Part shown: one piece after another, positions 17,264-24,877 of the stretch
How the letters are laid out: each line of letters starts with the position of its first letter
Position numbering within the stretch: position 1 is the stretch's first letter
NCBI GenBank assembly: GCA_045541735.1
Contig: JAZQJQ010000086.1
Location: 1 to 61,783 of the forward strand
Reading direction: 5' to 3'
DNA from: RUG12395 sp045541735
GTDB taxonomy: Bacteria; Bacillota; Clostridia; Oscillospirales; CAG-272
Length of the DNA: 61,783 nucleotides
Made by a program: the position numbers and the translations under genes
The notes under the pieces: model-generated
Databases searched by the model: none
The model's input: the letters and a program-made list of their open reading frames with translations, nothing else
What the model was told of the DNA's origin: nothing

Positions 17264-17320
17264 GTAGGGCGGGGGCTTGCTCCCGCCGCAAAAAACGGTG
17301 GGAGACAAGCCACGCCCTAC
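17264..17320. repeat. 57-base hairpin with GTAGGGCG ends
   Basis: Terminal GTAGGGCG (17264-17271) and CGCCCTAC (17313-17320) are perfect inverted repeats. The inner arms, GGGGCTTGCTCCCGCCG and CGGTGGGAGACAAGCC, pair with few mismatches around a CAAAAAA loop. It shares its GTAGGG end with the REP elements at 23116-23184 and in the transposase gene, so it is another version of that family. Confidence 0.7.
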
Positions 17321-17344
17321 AGTTTTATATGAAAGGGAATTGGT

Positions 17345-18004
17345 ATGGTTCATCTCGATAACAGTTGGGACGAGCTTCTCGAAGACGAGTTCCAAAAGGA
17401 ATATTATCTGCAGCTGCGGGAGTTTTTAAAAGCGGAATATGCAAACCCATCTTTTCCCGTTTATCCCAAAATGAACGATATCTTCAATGCGCTCCGCCTC
17501 ACGGATTATCACGCGGTTAGGGCGGTTATAATCGGGCAGGATCCCTATCACGGGGAAAACCAGGCGCACGGACTTTCCTTTTCTGTAAAGGACGGTGTGC
17601 CTCCGCCGCCGAGCCTTGTTAATATCTTCAAGGAATATTGTGCCGATCTTGGTTATCCTATGCCTAAAACGGGTGATCTTACCCCTTGGGCAAAAAACGG
17701 GGTGCTGATGCTAAATGCCGTGCTTACGGTGCGCGGCGGCGCGGCGGCAAGCCATCGCGGTAAAGGGTGGGAAATATTTACCGACCGCGTTATAGAGCTG
17801 TTAAACGAGAGAAGGGAGCCGATAGTGTTCCTCTTGTGGGGAGGCTTTGCAAAGAAAAAGGCAGAGCTCATCACAAACCCTGCGCATCATATCCTCACCG
17901 CCGCACACCCATCACCCTTGTCTGCCTACAACGGATTTTTCGGCTGCAGGCATTTTTCAAGAGCTTCCGAACTTTCCGGCGGAATAGATTGGCGCCTGCC
18001 TTGA
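17345..18004 (+). CDS. ung: Uracil-DNA glycosylase, family 1
   Basis: Ung removes uracil from DNA in base-excision repair. The 219-aa protein carries the water-activating loop GQDPYHG (Asp near residue 64), PPPPSLVNIFKE, the LMLNAVLTVR uracil-binding strand and the DNA-intercalating HPSPLSAYNGFFGC loop. Length fits the family (about 220). It follows alaS after a REP-like hairpin and starts with AAAGGGAATTGGT upstream. The gene ends at 18004, before a GNRA repeat and a composite terminator. Confidence 0.96.
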   Translation: MVHLDNSWDELLEDEFQKEYYLQLREFLKAEYANPSFPVYPKMNDIFNALRLTDYHAVRAVIIGQDPYHGENQAHGLSFSVKDGVPPPPSLVNIFKEYCADLGYPMPKTGDLTPWAKNGVLMLNAVLTVRGGAAASHRGKGWEIFTDRVIELLNERREPIVFLLWGGFAKKKAELITNPAHHILTAAHPSPLSAYNGFFGCRHFSRASELSGGIDWRLP

Positions 18005-18022
18005 TAATTTACCCGTATACAT

Positions 18023-18122
18023 CGTTGCAGGGCACAAGGCACAATCTCGCCGTACGCAAGTACGGCATCGTCTGCGCCTTATGTCCGCGCCTCGTCTACG
18101 GAAAAATTCTCTGCGGCAGGTA
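18023..18122 (+). repeat. GNRA-capped hairpin repeat, copy 2
   Basis: The core stem GCCGTAC-GCAA-GTACGGC (18049-18066) matches copy 1 at 153-170 in length and position. Three base pairs differ in a compensatory way, and the tetraloop is again GNRA. CGTTGCAGG and ACAAGGCAC flank it on the left, and ATCG, TCGTCT and GCAGG follow. GGGCACAAGGC and GCCTTATGTCC can pair outside the core. As at copy 1, a composite terminator comes next. Confidence 0.65.
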
Positions 18123-18133
18123 TGTCTTAAAAC

Positions 18134-18197
18134 AAAACCAGCCAAATGCGGGATCATTCTCTTCGCTCAAGGATGACACGCATTTGGCGTTTTTTTA
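18134..18197 (+). terminator. Composite palindromic terminator (copy d)
   Basis: The outer stem GCCAAATGCG (18141-18150) pairs exactly with CGCATTTGGC, then T7. The arm sequence is unlike the other copies, but the loop GGATCATTCTC with CAAGGATGAC is the shared type. It would end ung transcription. Confidence 0.8.
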
Positions 18198-18198
18198 T

Positions 18199-18264
18199 TT
18201 TACACGGATTTTACACGGGAGTGATGACCGATTTTACAATCCTGCGCTACAATATCGATATAAT
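18199..18264 (+). promoter_or_regulatory. Putative Pho-box promoter of phosphate transporter
   Basis: TTTACA occurs at 18199-18204, 18210-18215 (11 bases on) and 18233-18238 (23 bases on). A TATAAT -10 box lies at 18259-18264, and no -35 box stands 17 bases before it. Bacillus PhoP binds TT(A/T/C)ACA repeats with 11-base spacing upstream of a -10 box. The target gene fits; the role is inferred. Confidence 0.55.
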
Positions 18265-18303
18265 GCAAAAGAATGGAAAATATCGTGTAAAGAGGTTATT
18301 TTA

Positions 18304-20052
18304 ATGGACATTTTTAACGTACTTACGCTCATTGGCGGATTGTGTTTGTTTCTTTTCGGAATGAATCTGATGGGCGATGCGCTGGAGCGAAGCGCAGGCA
18401 GTAAGCTTGAAATAATGATAGGCAAGCTGACCTCGGGCAAAATTGCGGGTCTTCTCACCGGTCTCGGCGTTACCGCCGTTATCCAAAGCTCTTCAGCAAC
18501 AACCGTAATGGTCGTCGGCTTTGTAAACTCCAAGCTGATGACCTTAAAGCAAGCTATCCACGTTATAATGGGTGCAAATATCGGCACCACCGTTACTGCT
18601 TGGATCCTCAGTCTCAGCGGTATTTCGGGCAGTAATATGTTCCTGAAGCTTCTGAAGCCTTCTTCTTTTACACCCGTTCTTGCGCTTATCGGTATCGTGC
18701 TCTTTATGTTCACAAAGAGCAACAAGAAAAAGGACATCGGTATGGTGCTTCTCGGCTTTGCAACTCTTATGTTCGGTATGGAAACGATGACCGGTGCAGT
18801 TGCAGGGCTCAGAGACGTTCCTGCGTTTGGAGAACTGTTTATTATGTTTAAGAATCCTATCTTAGGTGTACTTGCCGGTGCGATTCTTACTGCCATTATT
18901 CAGTCCAGCTCCGCATCCGTCGGTATTTTGCAGGCACTTGCGGCTACGGGTGCCGTTTCCTACGGCGCGGCAATCCCGATCATTATGGGACAGAATATCG
19001 GTACTTGTGTAACAGCAATGATTTCTTCTGTTGGTACAACAAAGAACGCAAGACGTGCGGCGCTTGTGCATTTGTCCTTTAATATCATAGGAACTGTTGT
19101 GTGTCTCATTGTATTCTCGCTCGTCAATGTGCTGTTTGCGCCGGTTCTGTTAAACGAAGCTGCTTCTTTTGCGGGTATTGCAACGGCACACTCCATCTTT
19201 AATATTGTATGCACCTTGCTCCTGCTACCTATGTCGGGCCTCCTTGAAAAGCTGGCATATAAACTCGTTCCCGATTCAAAGTTGCCCGAAAAAACGTCCG
19301 AGCTTGATGAAAGACTGCTTGCTACGCCTGCGATCGCACTCGAATGCGCACACAACCTCACATGCGATATGGCGAAGATCGCTACCGATGCACTCAGAAG
19401 CAGCGTGGAATGTCTCGGTACTTATGACAAAGCCAAAGCAGAGGCTATACGCGAAGCGGAAGATAAGACCGACCATCTCGAGGACGTTATCGGCACCTAT
19501 CTCGTTAAGCTGAGTATGAAGCAACTGAATGAAACCGAAGGTGCAATGGCATCAATGCTACTGAAAGCCATAGGCGACTTTGAGCGTATATCCGACCACG
19601 CTGTAAACATCCTTGAATCCGCAGAAGAAATGCGCGAAAAAGGCATCGTGTTCTCAGATGCCGCAAAAGCAGAAATGGATTCGCTTTGTGCGGCAACGCT
19701 TGAGATAGTAAGTATCTCATTTAACGCTTTTTCGGAGGATGATCCGGACAGAGCTAATCTCGTTGAACCGCTTGAACAGGTCATAGACAGAATGAAGGAG
19801 CTTCTCCGCAGCCGTCATATCGACCGCTTGCGTATAGGTGAATGCGGTATTGAAGCAGGCTTTGTTTGGAGTGATCTTATTACCAACATGGAAAGAGTGT
19901 CCGACCACTGCTCCAATATTGCGGGATGCGTTATAGATTCTAAAAACAAGAATATGAATCTCCACGAATCGCTTAAACTGATAAGAAGCGACAGCGATTT
20001 CTACAGAGAGAAGTATACGGAATATACCAAAAAGTATCTTTCCTTTGTTTGA
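18304..20052 (+). CDS. Na+/phosphate cotransporter with PhoU-like tail
   Basis: The 582-aa protein belongs to the NptA/YjbB (Na/Pi-cotransporter II) family. The membrane part (about 1-310) has the duplicated QSSSA repeats (VIQSSSATTVMVVG and IIQSSSASVGILQ) that form the transport site. The C-terminal part (about 350-570) consists of long helices like PhoU and should lie in the cytosol as a regulatory domain. The start MDIFNVLTLIGG was chosen because AGAGG precedes it and the long in-frame extension upstream runs through ung and repeat sequence. The two-component pair follows 84 bases later with its own promoter, supporting a phosphate-response locus. Confidence 0.9.
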   Translation: MDIFNVLTLIGGLCLFLFGMNLMGDALERSAGSKLEIMIGKLTSGKIAGLLTGLGVTAVIQSSSATTVMVVGFVNSKLMTLKQAIHVIMGANIGTTVTAWILSLSGISGSNMFLKLLKPSSFTPVLALIGIVLFMFTKSNKKKDIGMVLLGFATLMFGMETMTGAVAGLRDVPAFGELFIMFKNPILGVLAGAILTAIIQSSSASVGILQALAATGAVSYGAAIPIIMGQNIGTCVTAMISSVGTTKNARRAALVHLSFNIIGTVVCLIVFSLVNVLFAPVLLNEAASFAGIATAHSIFNIVCTLLLLPMSGLLEKLAYKLVPDSKLPEKTSELDERLLATPAIALECAHNLTCDMAKIATDALRSSVECLGTYDKAKAEAIREAEDKTDHLEDVIGTYLVKLSMKQLNETEGAMASMLLKAIGDFERISDHAVNILESAEEMREKGIVFSDAAKAEMDSLCAATLEIVSISFNAFSEDDPDRANLVEPLEQVIDRMKELLRSRHIDRLRIGECGIEAGFVWSDLITNMERVSDHCSNIAGCVIDSKNKNMNLHESLKLIRSDSDFYREKYTEYTKKYLSFV

Positions 20053-20065
20053 TGTGTAACTTGCA

Positions 20066-20094
20066 TTGCAATTGACCGAATAATATACTATAAT
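20066..20094 (+). promoter_or_regulatory. Promoter of two-component pair
   Basis: TTGCAA (20066-20071), 17-base spacer, TATAAT (20089-20094). AAGGGGGATC stands before the response-regulator start. Confidence 0.75.
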
Positions 20095-20136
20095 TTAGAA
20101 GAAGCCGTATCAAAAGCATTATAAGGGGGATCAACT

Positions 20137-20811
20137 ATGATCTGGTGTGTTGATGATGACAATACCATCCGTGAAATTGAGGTCTATACACTCACGCAGA
20201 CGGGTTTTGAAGCCCGTGGCTTTGCCGATGGTGTTTCTATGCTTGAAGCATTAAAAACCGAAAAACCGGAGCTTATCATCCTCGATATTATGATGCCGGA
20301 AATGGATGGACTTCAGGTTCTTTCTAAGCTTCGTAGCGAAGCGGCTTATAAAGATATTCCGGTAATTATGGCAACTGCCAAAGGCACCGAGATGGATAAG
20401 ATAGGCGGCCTTAATTTGGGTGCTGACGATTACCTTGTAAAGCCCTTCGGCGTTATGGAGATGGTTGCCCGTGTAAAAGCGGTGCTTCGCCGTACCGCAA
20501 AGGAAGAAGCAACGGGCGGTATTACGGTAGGCAATATCACGTTAAAGGAAACCGAGCATAAGGTCATCGCAGACGGTGAAAAGGTTGAGCTTACCCATAA
20601 AGAATTTGAGATGCTCAGGCTTTTTATGCAGAATCCGAACATGGTGTTTTCAAGAGATAAGCTGATGAGCGAGATCTGGGGCACGGACTACGTCGGCGAG
20701 ACCCGTACCGTTGATATGCATATCAAGACCCTTCGCCAAAAGCTGGGGAACTCCGGCGCTCAGATAAAGACCGTTATCGGGGTCGGGTATAGGTTGGAGA
20801 CGGAAGTATGA
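20137..20811 (+). CDS. PhoB-type response regulator
   Basis: The 224-aa OmpR/PhoB-family regulator has a receiver domain (about 1-120) with phospho-acceptor Asp50 in LDIMMPEMDG, an acidic pocket in CVDDD near the start, and Lys in LVKPFG. The DNA-binding winged helix (about 128-222) shows LTHKEFEMLRLFMQNP and TVDMHIKTLRQKLG. Its stop overlaps the kinase start by 4 bases (ATGA), so the two are translationally coupled. Position behind a phosphate transporter suggests PhoB/PhoP function, though other OmpR-type roles remain possible. Confidence 0.88.
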   Translation: MIWCVDDDNTIREIEVYTLTQTGFEARGFADGVSMLEALKTEKPELIILDIMMPEMDGLQVLSKLRSEAAYKDIPVIMATAKGTEMDKIGGLNLGADDYLVKPFGVMEMVARVKAVLRRTAKEEATGGITVGNITLKETEHKVIADGEKVELTHKEFEMLRLFMQNPNMVFSRDKLMSEIWGTDYVGETRTVDMHIKTLRQKLGNSGAQIKTVIGVGYRLETEV

Positions 20812-22454
20812 CAAAAAAGATCTTTCGCTCTATATTTACCGTGGCGCTTGTGGTGCTTCTCGCCAGTATCGGTATAGCAACAAGCTTTCTGTATACATAT
20901 TTTAATACCTCGCAGATAGAACAGCTGAAGGCAGAGCTTTCCCTCGTTGCCGATACGGTCAATGAGGTGGGAGTAGAGTATTTTGAAAGCTTTGATTCTA
21001 CCGCATTCCGTTTTACCGTGGTCGATTCCAACGGAACGGTCCTCTACGATACTCAGGCAAAAGCAAGCGAGATGGAAAACCACTTGGGCCGCGAGGAGAT
21101 ATCGGAAGCATTTAGCTGCGGATTCGGCAGCAGCATAAGAAACTCATACACTCTGGCGGAAAAGACCTATTACGAGGCGGTGCTCCTTGAAAACGGCGAT
21201 GTGCTTCGTATATCGGTTAGCAGACTTACGATAGGTGCTTTGATGATCGGAATGATGCCTGCAATTGCTGCCATCGTTCTGTTTGCGTGTGCTGTTGCCG
21301 TCATACTGTCGCATACTATGGCAAGAAAAGTGACCGAGCCTTTGATGCAGCTTGATCTTGAACACCCCGCGGAAAACAGTACGTACGAAGAGCTTGCGCC
21401 GATACTTACAAAGCTGCACAAGCAGCATAAGCAGATAAAGTCTCAGATGGAGGACCTTCGCAGAAGATCGGAGGAGTTCGAGCAGATCGTTTCTTCGATG
21501 AACGAGGGTCTTGTTCTTCTTGACGAACACGGTATGGTGCTCAGCATGAATACGGCGGCGAAGAAGATATTTGGCGTTAAAAAAGATGTAAAAGGCGGCG
21601 ATTTTCTGCTTGTTGACCGCACAAGCAAAATGAGCAAGGCGATCTGGAATGCCCTTGACGGCGGACACGGCGGATATACCGAAGAAAGAAACGGAAGTGA
21701 ATACCAATTTACGGTAAATGCCATTGCATCGGAGGGCAAGGTTCTCGGCGCTGTTATTCTTGCGTTTGATATCAGCGACCGCGCCTTTGCGGAGCGCAAC
21801 CGCAGGGAGTTCACCGCAAACGTTACCCATGAGCTGAAAACTCCGCTTCAATCCATCATCGGAAGTGCGGAGCTTCTTGAAAACGGACTTGTAAAGCCCG
21901 AGGATACCGGCAGATTCGTTGGTAATATCCGCAAAGAAGCAATAAGGCTTGTAAATCTTATAAACGATATAATCCGGCTTTCTCAAATGGATGAAAACAA
22001 CGAGCCTGCGACCGAAACGGTTGAACTTACGGAAGTTGCCAAAGAGGTCGTTGAGGTTCTCGCGGCGTCAGCGGCAAAGAGGAACGTTGCGCTTAACGTC
22101 GAAGGCGAACCTCAAACCGTTTTCGGTGTGCGCCGTTATATCTACGAGATCATTTATAATCTTTGCGATAACGCTATCCGCTATAACGTGGACGGCGGTA
22201 AGGTTGAGATCGGGATCGGCAGGGATAACGGCCGTGCGGTCATTTCCGTAAAAGACACCGGTATCGGTATCGCCCCCGAACATCAAAACCGTATCTTTGA
22301 AAGATTTTATCGGGTAGATAAGAGCCATTCCAAGGAAACGGGCGGCACCGGACTCGGATTATCTATCGTAAAGCATGCTGTTCAGTACCACGGCGGAAAA
22401 GTGCTGCTTGAAAGTGAGCAGGGTAAGGGCACGCATATAAAGGTAGTTTTTTAA
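20808..22454 (+). CDS. PhoR-type sensor histidine kinase
   Basis: This 548-aa membrane kinase has a transmembrane helix at about 6-28, an extracytoplasmic sensor part, and a second helix at about 145-168. A HAMP-like linker and a PAS domain (about 225-325) follow. The HisKA domain has phospho-acceptor His341 in NVTHELKTPLQSI. The ATPase domain has NLCDNAIRYN (N box), DTGIGI (G1) and GGTGLGLSIVKHAV (G2). This order is that of PhoR/WalK kinases. It is coupled to the upstream regulator by a 4-base overlap and is followed by repeats and a terminator. Confidence 0.92.
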   Translation: MTKKIFRSIFTVALVVLLASIGIATSFLYTYFNTSQIEQLKAELSLVADTVNEVGVEYFESFDSTAFRFTVVDSNGTVLYDTQAKASEMENHLGREEISEAFSCGFGSSIRNSYTLAEKTYYEAVLLENGDVLRISVSRLTIGALMIGMMPAIAAIVLFACAVAVILSHTMARKVTEPLMQLDLEHPAENSTYEELAPILTKLHKQHKQIKSQMEDLRRRSEEFEQIVSSMNEGLVLLDEHGMVLSMNTAAKKIFGVKKDVKGGDFLLVDRTSKMSKAIWNALDGGHGGYTEERNGSEYQFTVNAIASEGKVLGAVILAFDISDRAFAERNRREFTANVTHELKTPLQSIIGSAELLENGLVKPEDTGRFVGNIRKEAIRLVNLINDIIRLSQMDENNEPATETVELTEVAKEVVEVLAASAAKRNVALNVEGEPQTVFGVRRYIYEIIYNLCDNAIRYNVDGGKVEIGIGRDNGRAVISVKDTGIGIAPEHQNRIFERFYRVDKSHSKETGGTGLGLSIVKHAVQYHGGKVLLESEQGKGTHIKVVF

Positions 22455-22469
22455 ATATAAAAACCGGTA

Positions 22470-22600
22470 GGGGCGGATTCCATATCCGCCCGTTGCCTTC
22501 TCCGGCGGGAGAAGGGGGGACCGCTTGCGGTGGATGAGGCGTTCGCGGGAGGCAAGCTCCTCTCCTACGGTTTACACCGTCACCAAATCGTAGGGGAGTC
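22470..22600. repeat. Mosaic of palindrome fragments
   Basis: GTAGGGGCGGATTCCATATCCGCCCG (given here only as a hairpin of GGCGGAT and ATCCGCC, 22471-22494) stands at the start. It is followed by a fragment matching the left end of the element at 13930 (GGGACCGCTTGCGGTGG) and by an imperfect hairpin with GTAGGGGAG. No coding content is seen. Confidence 0.45.
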
Positions 22601-22618
22601 CCGTCTTTCAATAAAATC

Positions 22619-22667
22619 AAAAACCGTGCCGAAATCCTCCGCTCGAGGACTGCAACGGCACGGTTTT
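22619..22667. terminator. Composite palindromic terminator (copy e)
   Basis: AAAACCGTGCCG (from 22620) pairs with CGGCACGGTTTT (22656-22667). The loop has ATCCTCCGCTCGAGGAC, a shortened form of the shared loop. It lies between the convergent kinase gene and the hypothetical gene at 22673 and can act both ways. Confidence 0.8.
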
Positions 22668-22672
22668 CTACC

Positions 22673-23065
22673 TTATATCTTATCTTTATCTTTTATCTTC
22701 CCCTCGTGATGAGCCCCTTCCCCACCATTTAGCCATTTGGGGAATTTTTTGTTTTCTTTGGGAGAAACTGCGTTGATCCATAAATTTCCGTCAGCAACCA
22801 CAGATTGTGACGAAAGGGGAAACTCGAAATCAATATCGCCTTCGATCGTATCAACATCATCAAATGCGAAATGAGAGAATATTTCCTCTATGCTATCCAA
22901 ACGAATCAGAGTGTCCTGCGTATCCTTGGTTAATTCTACGTAGTTCTTATATGCTACAACAAAAAAACGGTTGCCGTTTTTCAGATGAATTGAGATCTCC
23001 GGCTCATGATCATAAAAGATCAACTGCCGAACATTATCAACAAAGAGATCTTTGCTGTATTTCAT
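22673..23065 (-). CDS. Hypothetical protein, 130 aa
   Basis: I do not recognise this protein. It has no signal peptide or membrane segment. Residues 1-75 look like a small alpha/beta fold (ISIHLKNGNRFFVVAYKNYVEL, then DSIEEIFSHFAF), followed by an acidic stretch (DDVDTIEGDIDFEF) and a Lys-rich tail. The start MKYSKDLF was placed at an ATG with GGAAGTGG upstream; a longer in-frame extension runs into the REP pair at 23116. The tail may be altered by the neighbouring repeat, since the stop lies only 6 bases from the terminator element. It stands alone between repeats. Confidence 0.5.
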   Translation of the reverse strand: MKYSKDLFVDNVRQLIFYDHEPEISIHLKNGNRFFVVAYKNYVELTKDTQDTLIRLDSIEEIFSHFAFDDVDTIEGDIDFEFPLSSQSVVADGNLWINAVSPKENKKFPKWLNGGEGAHHEGKIKDKDKI

Positions 23066-23115
23066 GTAACCACTTCCATAGAGTAGATATGTAATGCGGA
23101 CCGAATTCCCGCATT

Positions 23116-23184
23116 GTAGGGGCGTGCATTGCACGTCCGCATATCAAGATAAAGAAACAGCGGACGACCGATGGTCGCCCCTAC
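23116..23184. repeat. Inverted pair of REP-like palindromes
   Basis: Two 25-base units face each other. The left unit (23116-23140) runs GTAGGGGCG, the hairpin CGTGCATTGCACG, then TCCGC. The right unit (23160-23184), on the other strand, runs GTAGGGGCG, the hairpin GACCATCGGTC, then GTCCGC. Ends match while the hairpins differ, as in a bacterial interspersed mosaic element. Both units recur inside the transposase gene at 49497-50090. Confidence 0.75.
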
Positions 23185-23186
23185 GA

Positions 23187-24347
23187 TCATCTCGCGCCTG
23201 CAAGGGTCGTAACGCCCTCCTTGAGGCATTCGCAGAAATATGCAACGTCATCCTCGGAATAATCCGCAGATAGGCTTATGCGCACGGTCTTTTCAGCTTT
23301 TTCGGGGGTAAGACCGAAGGATGTGAGAGAAGAGGAAGGGTGCTTTGCATGGCTGGAGCAGGCAGAGCCTGCGGAAACGAATATGCCTTTAGCCGAGAGA
23401 AAATGTACAAGCGTTTCGCTTCTCACGCGGCTGTTCGTGATACTTAGAATGTGCGGTGCGCGCACGGGCGGAAGATTAAAGGATATCTCCTTCATATCGC
23501 CAAGCGCAGTTATTATCTGTTCGGTAAGAGAGCGGCATTTCCGGGCGGACTCTGCAAGCTTTGCGGCATTTTCCGTGACCGCACCGCCAAACGAGGCAAT
23601 ACCGACGGTATTCTCCGTGCCGCTTCTAAGTCCCGATTCCTGTCCGCCTCCGAAGATAACGGGTGAAAGGCGGCGCTGTTTTTCCGCTTCTGACGTAAAC
23701 CAAAGCGCGCCCACGCCCTTCATACCGCCAACCTTGTGCGCGCTTACGGAAACGGCATCACAGCCGAGGCGGTGTACGTTTAGCGGTATCTTCAAAAAAG
23801 CCTGAATTGCATCGCAGTGCAAAAAAGCCTGCGGTGCCTTTTTTCTTGCCATTTTAAATGCAGATGCTGCGTCGTAAACTGCTCCCGTTTCGTTATTAAC
23901 GTGCATAAGGCTTACTATCGCGGTGTTTGCATCAAGCGCGACTTCAAGCTGCGCCATATCAAGCTGTCCGCCCCGTGTGGAGATGCGCACGGCTCGCCAG
24001 CCATCATTTTCCAGTACCCGTACTTGATTTTCAATAGACGGGTGCTCGCTGTCCGTGATTATAACCGTAGGTGTGCCGCGGAAATTTTTGGCTCTTGCGG
24101 CACCGAGGACGGCAAGATTATTCGCTTCGCTTCCGCAGCCGCAAAAAACGAGTCTCCCCTTTGTTTTGTCGCTTCCGAGAGCGGAGAGCACGGCACTTCT
24201 TGCGGCATTCAGTTCTTTTTCCGCGGCAAGCCCCACACTGTGCAGTGAGGATGGGTTACCGTATACGTCCATAACGCGGATAGCGGCTTCTTTTGCGCCT
24301 TTACACAGCGGAGTTGTTGCGCTGTTGTCAAAATAGAGTTCTTTCAT
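23187..24347 (-). CDS. Cysteine desulfurase (NifS/IscS type)
   Basis: This 386-aa PLP enzyme frees sulfur from cysteine for Fe-S clusters or thiolation. The fold begins with MKELYFDNSATTP. HCDAIQAF holds the PLP-contacting residues, the PLP lysine is in SAHKVGG (near residue 205), and the sulfur-carrying cysteine is in SAGSACSSH (near 330). The start was placed at 24347, 1 base after the preceding gene's stop; the longer frame runs back through that gene. The ThiI at 40 kb needs such a partner, since IscS-type enzymes pass sulfur to it. No iscU is adjacent, so a tRNA-thiolation role is possible. Confidence 0.9.
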   Translation of the reverse strand: MKELYFDNSATTPLCKGAKEAAIRVMDVYGNPSSLHSVGLAAEKELNAARSAVLSALGSDKTKGRLVFCGCGSEANNLAVLGAARAKNFRGTPTVIITDSEHPSIENQVRVLENDGWRAVRISTRGGQLDMAQLEVALDANTAIVSLMHVNNETGAVYDAASAFKMARKKAPQAFLHCDAIQAFLKIPLNVHRLGCDAVSVSAHKVGGMKGVGALWFTSEAEKQRRLSPVIFGGGQESGLRSGTENTVGIASFGGAVTENAAKLAESARKCRSLTEQIITALGDMKEISFNLPPVRAPHILSITNSRVRSETLVHFLSAKGIFVSAGSACSSHAKHPSSSLTSFGLTPEKAEKTVRISLSADYSEDDVAYFCECLKEGVTTLAGAR

Positions 24348-24348
24348 C

Positions 24349-24864
24349 TTACATAAAGCGGAATTCCGCAAGAACGAGAGCGACCTTGTCGATATGCTCC
24401 TCAAATTTTTCGGGAGTAGCGGTGAAGGTAAACACGTAAACTGTCTCACCCTTTACGCAAAATACCTGCATTATCTTATATTCCGCAGTACCGGCTTTTG
24501 CGGTATAGGTGTACTGCTTAGCCTCAACACCGTCTAGTGCGGTGGTCTTTACCTCGGGCTCGGACATCTCCGCAAAAAGCGCGGAATAGTCGCTCTTTAC
24601 TTTTTCCCAGTACTGTTCGGCTGTCATAGCTTCGCTTAATGCGTAGCTGGTCATTGACATATTGGAACGGTCCTTTTCGCTGAAATAAGCGGAGGAAACG
24701 CCAGTAGACATATCAACCGTCCAGTTCTTAGGTACGTAGAAGTAGAAGTCGCAAACTTCGTTGCTTGCAAGCTTCATTCCGCTCGGTGCATTGTCACCTG
24801 CTCCGCACGCGGTAAGTGAGAGTATCGCAAAAAGAGTAAGAATAAGCGCAGTTATCTTTTTCAT
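24349..24864 (-). CDS. Small lipoprotein, PsbP/DcrB-like
   Basis: The 171-aa protein has a lipoprotein signal and lipobox LTAC (Cys near residue 20). The mature part contains FYFYVPKNWTVDMS, a WxV-type strand often seen in PsbP/DUF1795-like folds, followed by a beta-sheet-rich domain of about 140 residues. It would be anchored to the outer face of the membrane; its role is unknown. It lies 13 bases after the PLP-enzyme gene and 1 base before the desulfurase, hence co-transcribed with both. Confidence 0.7.
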   Translation of the reverse strand: MKKITALILTLFAILSLTACGAGDNAPSGMKLASNEVCDFYFYVPKNWTVDMSTGVSSAYFSEKDRSNMSMTSYALSEAMTAEQYWEKVKSDYSALFAEMSEPEVKTTALDGVEAKQYTYTAKAGTAEYKIMQVFCVKGETVYVFTFTATPEKFEEHIDKVALVLAEFRFM

Positions 24865-24877
24865 TGTTTTTTCCTCT

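Noticed and set aside
17767..18303. N-terminal extension of the phosphate transporter frame
   Set aside because: It overlaps ung and then repeat sequence; a good start with a binding site exists at 18304.
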